Positions 1 through 8,399 of a stretch of DNA of 64,000 nt are shown here, piece after piece; the stretch's first letter is position 1, and the number at the start of each line of letters is the position of its first letter. The position numbers were made by a program, and so were the translations under genes. The notes under the pieces are model-generated. The model searched no databases. It saw only the letters and a program-made list of their open reading frames with translations, and was not told the DNA's origin. The DNA is taken from positions 1-64,000 of the forward strand of contig VFZE01000001.1 of assembly GCA_016871315.1 (NCBI GenBank), written 5' to 3'. Origin of the DNA: Acidimicrobiia bacterium. GTDB taxonomy: Bacteria; Acidobacteriota; Terriglobia; Bryobacterales; Bryobacteraceae.

Positions 1-135
1 GCCGGAGGGAGCCCGTTCTTGTTGCGAGTCTGAGAATTCACGCTGATTCCTATTCTCGCCCTGCTCAGTAATTAAGGCCAGGGGAGTTGTCTCAGCTATG
101 TTGGCACGGAGGGCACTGTCTATGGCAGCCCGGCC

Positions 136-1047
136 ATGCGCGCGCTTATGGGCCGGGCGCAGAGGATTGCCCAGACTAGCGCATCGGTTCTGATCATCGG
201 CGAGACGGGATCGGGTAAAGAGCATGTGGCGCGTGCGGTTCACCATTACTCCCTGCGATGTCATGCCCCGTGGGTGGATATCAACTGTGGAGCAGTTCCA
301 GAACATCTACTGGAAAGTGAACTCTTCGGCCATGAAAAGGGTGCCTTCAGCGGAGCTGTCGGTCTGAAGAAAGGCCTCGTGGAGCTAGCCCAGGGAGGCA
401 CGCTGTTCCTGGATGAAGTAGCGGAGCTGGATCCAAAGATGCAAGTGAAGCTGCTAAGGGTTCTGGACGGAACGCCGTATTACAGGGTGGGGGGCATTTC
501 CAAGGTGACGCCGGATGTGCGGGTAGTGGCGGCGACAAATCGGAATCTGGAGGAGATGGTGGAAGAGGGGCGTTTCCGTTCAGATCTTTACCACCGGCTG
601 AATCAAGTATGCATCCAAGTTCCCCCGCTGCGGGAGAGAAGAGAGGACATCCTTGCACTGGCTGAGTTGTTCCTTGGCCAACTAAGTCCGTCGGCCCGGC
701 TGACCGAAGATGCCAAAGTCTGCCTGCTCCGTTACGCCTGGCCCGGAAACGCCCGCGAAATCAAGAACGCGCTGACGACGGCGCTGGTGGACTGCGAGGC
801 GGACGAAATTGACGTTGCCTATTTGCCTGCGCGAATCAGCGGCTCAGCGGAAGCGCCGCGGGAAGCGCCCATTCCGGAGAACCTCTCGGATCTGGAACGG
901 ATCGGGATCATGGAAGCTCTGAAGAAGGCGAATGGGAACCAGAGCCGGGCGGCAATGATGCTCGGCATATCACCGCGAACCTTGTATAGAAAACTGAAGA
1001 CCTACCGGGAGGAAGGGCCTAATGAAAAATTATCGCTCGTCTCGTAG
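136..1047 (+). CDS. Sigma-54 interaction (AAA+) / Fis-type HTH activator lacking an N-terminal sensor domain
   Basis: Bacterial enhancer-binding protein that would remodel sigma-54 RNA polymerase. Visible in order: Walker A GETGSGKE (about residues 22-29), the sigma-54 contact loop as GAFSGA (69-74) in place of the usual GAFTGA, Walker B GGTLFLDE (87-94), sensor I ATNRN, the arginine-finger region FRSDLYHRL, sensor II WPGNAREI, and a C-terminal Fis-type HTH (about 255-290). There is no receiver, PAS or GAF domain before the AAA+ module. The same frame is open back to codon 76, and the residues just before the ATG (YGSPA) match the usual start of a sigma-54 domain. The gene may therefore be 5'-truncated, or use an unseen start. 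It overlaps the following PilZ gene by 26 nt, suggesting coupled expression. Confidence 0.9.
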   Translation: MRALMGRAQRIAQTSASVLIIGETGSGKEHVARAVHHYSLRCHAPWVDINCGAVPEHLLESELFGHEKGAFSGAVGLKKGLVELAQGGTLFLDEVAELDPKMQVKLLRVLDGTPYYRVGGISKVTPDVRVVAATNRNLEEMVEEGRFRSDLYHRLNQVCIQVPPLRERREDILALAELFLGQLSPSARLTEDAKVCLLRYAWPGNAREIKNALTTALVDCEADEIDVAYLPARISGSAEAPREAPIPENLSDLERIGIMEALKKANGNQSRAAMMLGISPRTLYRKLKTYREEGPNEKLSLVS

Positions 1048-1318
1048 CAGCCAAACGGAAGTGGTCGCTCTGGATCGCCGCAATCAGGAGCGCCAGGAGG
1101 CGGCCGGCGATGTTACCCTCATCCTGGATCACGAACTGGAAGTCTCCGCGACTCTTCGCGATCAAAGCGATAGTGGCTTTCGCGCCGCTCATCACTATAT
1201 TCTGCTGGAAAGCGGCCAGGAGGTCCAATACCGGATCGGAACTCGCGAAGGCAAGGCGCGGGTGGTCTGGTGCAGGATCGGTTCCGGCGGCTGTGAAAGC
1301 GGATTCTACATTCTGTAA
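1022..1318 (+). CDS. PilZ domain protein (c-di-GMP receptor)
   Basis: A 98-residue single-domain protein. It carries both PilZ signature elements: an RxxxR motif (RNQER, about residue 20) and DxSxxG (DQSDSG), followed by the beta-strand pattern G-x-V-x-Y-R-I typical of the barrel and a final strand near GGCESGFYIL. PilZ proteins bind cyclic di-GMP and alter partner activity. The ATG lies inside the 3' end of the sigma-54 activator (26-nt overlap), so the two are probably co-translated and may act together. No transmembrane segment or second domain is seen. Confidence 0.8.
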   Translation: MKNYRSSRSSQTEVVALDRRNQERQEAAGDVTLILDHELEVSATLRDQSDSGFRAAHHYILLESGQEVQYRIGTREGKARVVWCRIGSGGCESGFYIL

Positions 1319-1592
1319 CTGCAAACTGCAATTGCAAAGGCCGTAGCTTGCCGGCCTTGGTTCCCTTTCCTTGTGCCCCCCTGCAGACTCTTCCAGGGGC
1401 TCCATTACCATTTCATTTGACCCCGCGGTCAGCATGTCCGGAAATCTTGTCATTGCCGAAGGTGAGACTGTCCGGACAAAAACGCCGAGCGCGGATCGAC
1501 TCATGGCGGAGCCGTATCGTGAACTGTTTGATTTCGCTTAACTTGAGCGCCCAATCGGGTTTGGCAGATCGTTTGCCTTCCTAAGCGCCGAT

Positions 1593-3257
1593 ATGAAGAC
1601 CTTCCCAAGAATTCTCCTCCTGGTAGTAGCCGCCGGGCTCTGTTTCGCCGGAAACGGGAAACTCGCCAAGGATCTGCAAGGCCTGCACCCATCGGCCAAG
1701 GTGGATGTCATTATCCAGTTTGTGCCGGGCACCAACGGAGCATCACCGTCGATCAACCTCGGAGCGGGGAAGCTGAAGAAGCTGTTCTCGAAAGTGAACC
1801 AGATTCTCGCCGAAATGCCAGCCGCCGCGCTGGCCGCCCTTTCCAAGAATCCCAACATTCACTTTATCAGTCCGGACCGGCCACTGAAGCGGAACCTGGA
1901 ATACGCGGCGCCGGCAGTGGGAGCCAACATCGCGTTCAACTACGGCTGGACGGGAGCGGGGATCGGGCTGGCGATTATCGACAGCGGCATTTCTCCTCAC
2001 GCGGACTTGGCGGGCCGTGTGGTCCACAACGAGAACTTCGTGGCCAATGAAATCTCCGCTTTGGATCTGTACGGACACGGCACGCACGTGGGTGTCATCG
2101 CGGCCGGGGGCGCGGTGGCTTCCACGGGGAACGGAGCGTTCCGCCAATTCCGCGGTGTGGCGCCCCAGTCGAGTTTGATTAATCTTCGCGTACTCAGGGC
2201 GGACGGATCCGGCAGCGACAGCTCGGTAATCGCCGCCATTGACCGGGCCATCGAGCTGAAGAATCAGTACAACATCCGCGTCATCAACCTCTCGCTGGGC
2301 CGGGGCATTTTCGAGTCACATACGCTGGACCCGCTATGCCTGGCGGTGAAGCGCGCCTATGAAGCGGGAATCGTCGTCGTGGTCGCCGCCGGCAACAAGG
2401 GCCGGGACAATTCGCTGGGGACGAAGGGATATGGAACTATCGGTTCTCCGGGAAACTCCCCCTACGCGATTACGGTCGGGGCGATGAATGATCGGGGCAC
2501 CGGCTCCCGGGCCGATGATGTCATTTGCAGCTATTCCAGCAAGGGACCAACTCTGATTGACCGCGTCGTGAAACCGGACCTGGTTGCGCCTGGCAACCGC
2601 ATGATTTCCGGTTTCGTCGCCGGTAGCACCCTAGCCACCCAACATGCCTCCGGCATCGTCGCCCGCAGCTACTACACGACCAACCTGATCGGGTCAATCG
2701 AATACTTCCGCGCCAGCGGCACCAGCATGGCCACCCCCGTGGTTTCCGGTGCGGCCGTTCTCCTTCTGCATAAGACCCCGTCTCTCACACCGGACGGGGT
2801 CAAAGCAATTCTGATGAAGACGGCCACCAAGGTGAGTCCGCGTTTCGGCACGGCCCGGGACATTCTGACCTCGATTGTCTATTCTGCACAGTACGACGTG
2901 TTCACCTACGGGGCCGGATATGTCGACGTCTGGGCGGCCCTCAACAATTCGGACGTGATTCCGGCGGGGAAACCCGCGATTTCTCCCGCACTGGGCCGGA
3001 ATCTTGTGACCAATGAATACTACTTTGTCCATGGCCACAACATTCTGTGGGGAGATAACATCCTTTGGGGCGACAACCTGGTGTGGGGCGACGTCGTCTT
3101 TGACGGCGGCAGCCGCCTTTGGGGCCAGAACATCCTCTGGGGCGACACCACCGCTTCCGGCTACAACATTTTGTGGGGCGATAACATCCTCTGGGGCGAC
3201 ACCGTGGTGTTCCCGCGGGCGGTGGAGACGGGCGGCGATACCGAAACCGAGAATTGA
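1593..3257 (+). CDS. Secreted subtilisin-like serine peptidase (S8) with C-terminal WGD repeats
   Basis: 554-residue exported protease. A hydrophobic signal peptide covers residues 1-20. A short propeptide-like segment follows, then the S8 catalytic domain with Asp130 (AIIDSG), His162 (YGHGTHVG), oxyanion Asn268 (AAGN) and Ser378 (SGTSMATP), so the triad is complete. After the catalytic domain comes a segment built from the motif (N)ILWGD repeated about seven times (listed separately). Its role is unknown; surface display or a folding repeat is a guess. No strong Shine-Dalgarno is visible before the ATG. The 274 bases between the PilZ gene and this start show no recognised element. Confidence 0.93.
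   Translation: MKTFPRILLLVVAAGLCFAGNGKLAKDLQGLHPSAKVDVIIQFVPGTNGASPSINLGAGKLKKLFSKVNQILAEMPAAALAALSKNPNIHFISPDRPLKRNLEYAAPAVGANIAFNYGWTGAGIGLAIIDSGISPHADLAGRVVHNENFVANEISALDLYGHGTHVGVIAAGGAVASTGNGAFRQFRGVAPQSSLINLRVLRADGSGSDSSVIAAIDRAIELKNQYNIRVINLSLGRGIFESHTLDPLCLAVKRAYEAGIVVVVAAGNKGRDNSLGTKGYGTIGSPGNSPYAITVGAMNDRGTGSRADDVICSYSSKGPTLIDRVVKPDLVAPGNRMISGFVAGSTLATQHASGIVARSYYTTNLIGSIEYFRASGTSMATPVVSGAAVLLLHKTPSLTPDGVKAILMKTATKVSPRFGTARDILTSIVYSAQYDVFTYGAGYVDVWAALNNSDVIPAGKPAISPALGRNLVTNEYYFVHGHNILWGDNILWGDNLVWGDVVFDGGSRLWGQNILWGDTTASGYNILWGDNILWGDTVVFPRAVETGGDTETEN
3039..3200 (+). repeat. Tandem coding repeat, consensus N-I-L-W-G-D
   Basis: A hexapeptide repeat inside the S8 peptidase, seen as NILWGD, NILWGD, NLVWGD, RLWGQ, NILWGD, NILWGD and NILWGD, with two short interruptions (VVFDGGS and TTASGY). 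Codons vary between copies, so the repeat is conserved as protein rather than being a recent DNA duplication. Similar WGD-type tails are, from memory, seen on other acidobacterial subtilases. Confidence 0.85.
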
Positions 3258-3288
3258 TTCGTCAACTCATCCATTCCTTTCATAAGTC

Positions 3289-4053
3289 ATGAGGCAGGTT
3301 ATGAGTAGACGCGCTATCGGCTACATCTGGGTGGTGGTGATCGCAGGATTGGCTGTGGTCACTTATGCGCTGCTTCACTGGACTTCAGTAGATCCTGGGC
3401 TGTTCACCATTCTGCTGGCCGCCGCCGCCGTGGTGTCCACGTTGAAGGTCCGCCTGCCAGGCCTGTTGGGAAACATCACGCCCGGCTCGTTCTTTCTGCT
3501 GCTAGCGATCGGCAGGTTTTCCTTGCCGGAGGCGGTGGTCCTGGGCGCCGTCTCCGCAACGGTACAGTCTCTCATCAACACGAAGAAACGTCCGCGGCCG
3601 GAGCAACTGGCGTTCAACATATCCACGCTCGCCCTTGCCACCGTTGCCGCCTGGATAGCCTCGCGGCCGTTCGCCTGGGCCGATGACCGTGTGGCTGGGC
3701 TTCTCGTGGGCCTGTTATTGGCAGCACCGGTCTACTATCTGCTCAATACCGTGCTGGTGGCGGGTGTGATCACGCTGACTTCCGGGCGCCCGTTCGACTC
3801 AGTCTGGAGCCAGTGCCACATGTGGAATTCCGTCTATTACGTCATTGTCGTGCCCCTGGCGGGCGTGGCATGGTTTCTTTTGCCATCGCTCAGTTGGCGC
3901 GTGCTAATCGTGTTGCTGCCCAGCCTGTGGCTGCTGCACACCAGTTGCCGGTTTCTCGCGGTGATGCTGGCCGAGGCCGCGTACCAACCGCCCATGAAAG
4001 AACCGGCCATCGCAGAGCCGTATGTGGCAGGCGCTGGGGCCGGCCAACCTTAG
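3289..4053 (+). CDS. Polytopic membrane protein of unknown function
   Basis: 254 residues with about six or seven hydrophobic segments (for example around 10-30, 40-50, 65-85, 110-125, 135-160 and 180-225) and a short hydrophilic C-terminus. It loosely resembles the membrane half of some acidobacterial signalling proteins that carry HD or GGDEF output domains, but no output domain is present here. The start is uncertain: an in-frame ATG at 3301 has a purine-rich GAGGCAGG just before it and may be the real one. It lies 31 nt after the peptidase, and the next gene starts 11 nt after its stop. Confidence 0.6.
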   Translation: MRQVMSRRAIGYIWVVVIAGLAVVTYALLHWTSVDPGLFTILLAAAAVVSTLKVRLPGLLGNITPGSFFLLLAIGRFSLPEAVVLGAVSATVQSLINTKKRPRPEQLAFNISTLALATVAAWIASRPFAWADDRVAGLLVGLLLAAPVYYLLNTVLVAGVITLTSGRPFDSVWSQCHMWNSVYYVIVVPLAGVAWFLLPSLSWRVLIVLLPSLWLLHTSCRFLAVMLAEAAYQPPMKEPAIAEPYVAGAGAGQP

Positions 4054-4064
4054 ATTGGGATTCT

Positions 4065-5067
4065 ATGCAGGGCAATTCTCTCCCGGATGATACCAAGACA
4101 GTCGGCCCGGACAGCGAGCCGAACTGGATGGACCTGGTGACGGCCATTGCCGGGATGGTTGTGCCGCCCAAAACGCACGAACCTCTCCGTCAGGCCATGG
4201 TAGCGGCGCTTGCGGAGTGCTCCTCGAACCCGGCTGCGGCATTGCGGCAGTTGAACGAGATGGCCAAGGAGCATCCGGAAGCTTTCCGGTTCGCCTGCCT
4301 GGATGTCTGCGGCCGGCTGCCGGGCACCGATCTTGCGCGGCTGGCCGCCTATCAACTGATCGGCAACGACTCGATGATCGTGATCCTGTGCACGCCAGGC
4401 TGCCTCAACACCGCCAAGGCGGCGCAGATGTTGCAGAGGCTGGCCGCCTTCGATCCGTTGATCCATTTGAAATTATGCCTGCGTGTGATCGAGCTGCTCT
4501 GCTCCGGCTCCGCGCCAGAGGAAATCCAGCAGCGCGCCGGCCATATGATCGCTCTGCTGCCGGGTCTGGCGAATCCCCCCCGGGTGAGTGACTTGCTCCA
4601 ACTCATCATCAAACTAGCCAATCACCGAATCCGGGCCCGTGCCGCCATCGTGCTCGCCAAAATCGACCCTAACTCGCCGGCGTTGGAAGCATGCCTCAGC
4701 GATCCTTACCCCCGTGTACGCGCCGATGTGGTTGAGGGCCTGTGGGGGAGAAGCTCCCTCCACTCGCGTATGGTGTTCGAAATGGCGCTAGCCGATCCGA
4801 GCCAACGCCTGGGTGGGAATCCATTTGGTTCGTGAAGAACGGGCCGCCGCCGGCCTGCTGCAAATGGCTGCGGAGTCCTCGGCGGAGACCCGAGCATCGG
4901 CCGCCTGGGCGCTGGGTCATTGGGATCATCCGGCGGCGGCAGAGAAGCTCCAGCAAATGAAAGAAGCTCCGGAGCCCATCGTCCGACGCAATGCGGAGAG
5001 GGCCTTGATTGAATCCAGCCTGCGGCGTACCGCGCAAACTCTAAAAGCCTCTGCCGCCCAGGAATAA
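4065..5067 (+). pseudogene. HEAT-repeat protein split by a frameshift
   Basis: Two reading frames encode one HEAT-like alpha-helical repeat protein. The first runs from the ATG at 4065 and stops at 4835 after a garbled end (residues after DPSQR read LGGNPFGS). The frame one base on, open through 4801-5067, continues the repeat pattern: RANAWVGIHLVREER, then RASAAWALGHWDHP and IVRRNAERAL. The match DPS-RANAWVG across the two frames places a one-base deletion or two-base insertion at about 4796-4808. An intact product would be about 333 residues. It lacks a signal peptide and looks like a cytoplasmic scaffold. It could be a real pseudogene or a sequencing error; read depth at this site would tell. 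Confidence 0.75.
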
Positions 5068-5244
5068 AAAGAAAAGGGGCGAGCTTGCAACACGCGCCCG
5101 CCATCGGCGAACTGCGGCTGCTGGAAGCGGCACCGGGGGGGTGAGCGCGCTGGCGCCCATCCCCAGCGAGTTGGACTGATATTTTGCCCGAGTTCGATAT
5201 GCGAAATTCAATATAGCCACCCCTATCCAGCGGATAATAAAGTC

Positions 5245-6183
5245 GTGGCCACGCTTCACCGCCACCGCGACCACTCACGGCCGGCTCGCCGCGCAATGCA
5301 CCTTTCTCTGGCAGTGGGGGTGTTGTTGCTGGCTGCGAAAGCCAGTGCGTGGTATGTCACCGGTTCCACCGCCATTCTCGCCGACGCCACCGAATCCGTC
5401 ATCCACGTGTTCGCCGTAGGCTTTGCTGCGTTCAGCCTGTATCTGAGCGAACGGCCGCCGAATGCGCGCTTTCTCTACGGCTATGAGCGCATCGCATTTT
5501 TTTCGGCAGGCTTTGAGGGGGCTCTGATCATTCTCGCGGCCGTTGCGATCATTGTCACGGCGATCCGGAAGTGGATGCAGGGGCTGGAACTGGCCCATCT
5601 CGGCAGCGGCGCCCTGATGGTTTTGGCCGCCTCGGCCTTGAACGCGGCTTTGGGCTGGCACCTGGTCCGTACCGGCCGCAAACAGAATTCGATCATCCTT
5701 GAAGCCAACGGGCACCATGTACTCACCGATTGCTGGACAAGCCTGGGCGTGGTGGGCGGGCTGGGGATGGTGCTGTTGACCGGATGGAAGCCGTTCGATC
5801 CGCTGCTGGCCATTGCCGCGGCGGTGCACATCCTGTATTCAGGCGCCAAACTTGTGTGGCGATCCGTCGGAGGCCTCCTGGACTACGCCGATCCCGGCGT
5901 CGGTCACCAACTGCGGGAGCAACTGGACGAGGTCTGTGGAGAGCTAGGACTCCAGTACCACGGCGTGCGCTTCCGGCATACCGGTCACCGGCTGATCGTC
6001 AATATCGATCTTCTGTTCCCGTTTCAAACCGCGCTTGGCGAGGCGCACCGCCTGGCCACTATGCTCGAACAGTGTCTGCCCGAGCGGCTCGAATTCCCGG
6101 CCGAGATCATCACCCACCTGGAGTCGCTGGAGGACCACGCCGAGATCCACGATGACCAGCACTATACAGGCCGCCCGGCGTGA
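5245..6183 (+). CDS. Cation diffusion facilitator (CDF) family metal transporter
   Basis: 312-residue inner-membrane metal/proton antiporter, exporting zinc, iron or manganese by family precedent. Six transmembrane segments can be traced from residue 17 to about 205. Candidate metal-site residues are in the DATES motif of helix 2 and the HHVLTD motif of helix 5. A C-terminal cytoplasmic domain follows (about 210-312), ending in a His/Asp-rich tail (EDHAEIHDDQHY). The start is a GTG at 5245. The N-terminus is His/Arg-rich (HRHRDHSR), which fits a metal-sensing tail. The 177 bases upstream hold no clear terminator or riboswitch. Confidence 0.9.
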   Translation: MATLHRHRDHSRPARRAMHLSLAVGVLLLAAKASAWYVTGSTAILADATESVIHVFAVGFAAFSLYLSERPPNARFLYGYERIAFFSAGFEGALIILAAVAIIVTAIRKWMQGLELAHLGSGALMVLAASALNAALGWHLVRTGRKQNSIILEANGHHVLTDCWTSLGVVGGLGMVLLTGWKPFDPLLAIAAAVHILYSGAKLVWRSVGGLLDYADPGVGHQLREQLDEVCGELGLQYHGVRFRHTGHRLIVNIDLLFPFQTALGEAHRLATMLEQCLPERLEFPAEIITHLESLEDHAEIHDDQHYTGRPA

Positions 6184-6203
6184 GCTAAACTGGTGTTGGA
6201 CGT

Positions 6204-6281
<78 letters not shown>

Positions 6282-6320
6282 TTTCTCTATTATCGACCCT
6301 GGCCGAAATCCCGGTGCAAG

Positions 6321-6326
6321 TATAAT
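6321..6326 (+). promoter_or_regulatory. Consensus -10 box upstream of the toxin-antitoxin pair
   Basis: A perfect TATAAT lies 17 nt before the antitoxin ATG. No good -35 is visible at the right distance (best CTGGCC at 6299). It is placed between the tRNA and the TA genes, so the pair likely has its own promoter. Confidence 0.5.
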
Positions 6327-6342
6327 ATGGGTAGATCTGCGT

Positions 6343-6576
6343 ATGCGAGCTATCGGCATAGTGGGCGAAATCGGCGATGACCATCAGATCCGCGCGGAAG
6401 CGCCGAAGGACTTCCCACCAGGTCGTGTCCAATTGATTGTCGTGCGGCCGGATGAAGATGAGGCGGGCGCCTTTTGGCCATGGGATGTTTCGCGGGCTTG
6501 GAGTGACGAATTAGGGGACGCGCGCCAGGATATTTACACTCTGTCGGACGGCCGGCCCATAGATGAGTCCCGGTGA
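6343..6576 (+). CDS. Small putative antitoxin of a type II TA pair
   Basis: 77 residues, unrecognised by family, rich in acidic residues, with a C-terminus reading LSDGRPIDES. It sits directly before, and overlaps by 14 nt, a MazF/PemK-like toxin gene, which is the classic order of an antitoxin. The ATG at 6343 is preferred because the frame further upstream runs through the tRNA. No clear ribbon-helix-helix or AbrB domain can be named. The assignment rests mainly on gene order and size. Confidence 0.6.
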   Translation: MRAIGIVGEIGDDHQIRAEAPKDFPPGRVQLIVVRPDEDEAGAFWPWDVSRAWSDELGDARQDIYTLSDGRPIDESR

Positions 6577-6907
6577 GATCTGCCTCGCGAGTTTCCCGTT
6601 CGGCGATACCGCGGGGATGAAGCTACGGCCGGTGCTCGTGCCGTCTGGGCCGATCGGGCCGATCCCCGAAGTGCTGGTCGCGTATATCTCGTCAGTACTA
6701 CCAGCGGAATTGATGCCCTCCGATTTGGTCTTGGACCCGGCGAAACCCGAGTTCCGTTCCACAAATCTGAAGACCACGTCCGTGCTCCGCCTGCACAAGC
6801 TGGCCACTATTCATGCCTCGATGATCGCGCGCCATCTCGGCGATCTGCCGGGGTCTCAGAAAAAGACCGTTTCTGCTAAGCTGCACCACCTACTGGCCTC
6901 CTGGTGA
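6563..6907 (+). CDS. MazF/PemK-family toxin (endoribonuclease) of a TA module
   Basis: 114 residues. The N-terminal pattern GEICLASFPFGDTAGMKLRPVLV matches the MazF/PemK fold start (G-x-I-x-x-x-x-F-P-F-x-D...K-x-R-P-x-L-V). A later strand-helix section contains LKTTSVLRLHKLATI, equivalent to the region usually written S-x-x-x-x-x-K-L-x-T-I. MazF-like enzymes cut mRNA. The ATG overlaps the end of the putative antitoxin by 14 nt. Its position just after a tRNA 3' end suggests acquisition by transfer, although no integrase is nearby. Confidence 0.8.
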   Translation: MSPGEICLASFPFGDTAGMKLRPVLVPSGPIGPIPEVLVAYISSVLPAELMPSDLVLDPAKPEFRSTNLKTTSVLRLHKLATIHASMIARHLGDLPGSQKKTVSAKLHHLLASW

Positions 6908-6948
6908 CACAGTGACGCCCGGTTCGGACGGAGGCCGAGAAGCGCTCC

Positions 6949-7701
6949 TCAAATCTCCACACGGTCCATCGCCAGGAATTCCTGGATGTGCGGATGGTCC
7001 TCCCATTCCAGTTCCTGGAGCGTGCCGAAAAAGATCACCTGGCTTTCGTGCAGGAACACAACGCGATCCGCCACCAGGCGCATCAAGTCCAGATCATGAG
7101 TCACCACAACCGAGGTCAGCTGCAGTTGGTTTTTCAGGCGCAGCATCAGGTGGCCGAGGTGATCGGACATGATCGGATCCACCATCGTCGTCGGCTCATC
7201 GAACAGGATGCACTGCGGTTGCGCGGCCAGTGCGCGGGCAATCGCCACCGCGCGTTTGTAGCCGGTGGATAGATCGGTCGGAAAAGCATCGTAGTAGTCC
7301 TCGAGATCCACCATTCCCAGCAGGCCTCGGACGATGGTTTCGCGGTTGGCGGCATCGTAATCGTCGCGCAACTCGAGCGAGAACATGATGTTCTCCGCCA
7401 CCGTGAGCGAATCAAACAGCGCCCCGGACTGGAACACCATGGTCACCTTCTTCCGGATCTGCCGCATTTGCGATTCGCCGAAATCGGTGATGTCGACGTG
7501 GGAGACAATGATGCGGCCCGAGTCGGGCTTGAGGAATCCCATGATGTGGCCCAAGGAAACCGATTTGCCCACGCCGCTGCGGCCGATGATCGCCACCGTC
7601 TCGCGCGGCTTCACGTGAAAACTCACATCGACTAAAACGGGGCGGTCGAACGTCTTATAGACGTTACGGAACTCGATGTAGTGGGGATAGGCCTCGCTCA
7701 T
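6949..7701 (-). CDS. ABC transporter ATP-binding protein, MlaF/Ttg2A-like
   Basis: 250-residue ATPase. Walker A is GRSGVGKS, Q-loop VFQSG, a variant signature LSTGYKR replaces LSGGQ, Walker B is CILFDEPTT with the D-loop MVDP, and the switch His is in VVVTHD. This pattern resembles MlaF-type ATPases that move phospholipids between membranes (with MlaE permease and MlaD). No MlaE or MlaD gene is adjacent on either side. The start at 7701 is chosen because it overlaps the mobA stop as ATGA; a longer open frame to 7749 runs into mobA. Confidence 0.88.
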   Translation of the reverse strand: MSEAYPHYIEFRNVYKTFDRPVLVDVSFHVKPRETVAIIGRSGVGKSVSLGHIMGFLKPDSGRIIVSHVDITDFGESQMRQIRKKVTMVFQSGALFDSLTVAENIMFSLELRDDYDAANRETIVRGLLGMVDLEDYYDAFPTDLSTGYKRAVAIARALAAQPQCILFDEPTTMVDPIMSDHLGHLMLRLKNQLQLTSVVVTHDLDLMRLVADRVVFLHESQVIFFGTLQELEWEDHPHIQEFLAMDRVEI

Positions 7702-8327
7702 CGGGCCAGCGCCTCCCAGTCGGCGGGGGTGTTGAGATTGAGAAAGCACTCGCTATCATGAATTTGCACAGTTTTCACCGTCACACCGCGCAGCGCCTCG
7801 CGCACTTTGAATTGGCCTTGCCCGATGGCTGCTTCCACCGCCGCAAGACATTCCCTATGATAGACCGCGCACAGCGGATGCTCGCGCCCGGCACCGTCGA
7901 CGGGCATCAGGCACCCCGGATCGGCTGCTTCGGCTTCCTTAATCAGCCTGTTCAGAACGGCCAGGTCGAGAGCGGGCATGTCGCAGGCCACGATCAGGTT
8001 CCACTCGGCGCGCCTCAGGCTCAATGCGGTGTGGATTCCGCCCAGCGGCCCCAGCCCCGCCCGCACGTCGGGGATCACCTCCCGGAGCCCCAGATGCGCG
8101 TAACGCTCCGGCGGACCGATGACCACGGCTTGCCCGGCTGCCTGCTCCACGTGCCGGCAGGCTTGCACGAGCAGCGTAGTCCCACCCAGGCTCAGCAGGG
8201 CCTTGTCGGCGCCCATCCGCGAACTGTTTCCGCCCGCGAGCACGAAGCCTGCCGTCTTCCGCACGACTTCATCGTATCGCGCGCGGAAGCGGCGCCGCCA
8301 GGCATCTGGAGAAAGCCTGTGCGACAA
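7698..8327 (-). CDS. mobA: Molybdenum cofactor guanylyltransferase
   Basis: Transfers GMP from GTP to molybdopterin to make the bis-MGD cofactor. The nucleotide-binding start GFVLAGGNSSRMGADKALL is typical, followed by GPLGGIHTAL and the metal-site motif ACDMP. About 209 residues if started at 8327; the GTG at 8264, only five residues before GFVLAGG, would give a length closer to the family norm. Its stop overlaps the MlaF-like start by four bases. No other molybdopterin gene is in the window. Confidence 0.85.
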   Translation of the reverse strand: MSHRLSPDAWRRRFRARYDEVVRKTAGFVLAGGNSSRMGADKALLSLGGTTLLVQACRHVEQAAGQAVVIGPPERYAHLGLREVIPDVRAGLGPLGGIHTALSLRRAEWNLIVACDMPALDLAVLNRLIKEAEAADPGCLMPVDGAGREHPLCAVYHRECLAAVEAAIGQGQFKVREALRGVTVKTVQIHDSECFLNLNTPADWEALAR

Positions 8328-8355
8328 TGTCGAAGTAGCTCATTAAAAAACCTGA

Positions 8356-8383
8356 TTGAACTCGCTCAGAATAAGGGTATAAT
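8356..8383 (+). promoter_or_regulatory. Sigma-70-type promoter for the lytic transglycosylase
   Basis: TTGAAC at 8356-8361, a 16-bp spacer, and a perfect TATAAT at 8378-8383. An AGGGGA purine run follows and the ATG is at 8400. The promoter lies between the divergent mobA and transglycosylase genes. Confidence 0.7.
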
Positions 8384-8399
8384 CAGGGGAAACAGATTC

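Noticed and set aside
102-117. TGGCAC...GCAC as a possible sigma-54 -24/-12 promoter
   Set aside because: The GG and GC elements are only 8 bases apart instead of 10.
1319-1592. A possible small gene or riboswitch between the PilZ and S8 genes
   Set aside because: Short frames there have no family pattern, and no known aptamer motif was recognised.
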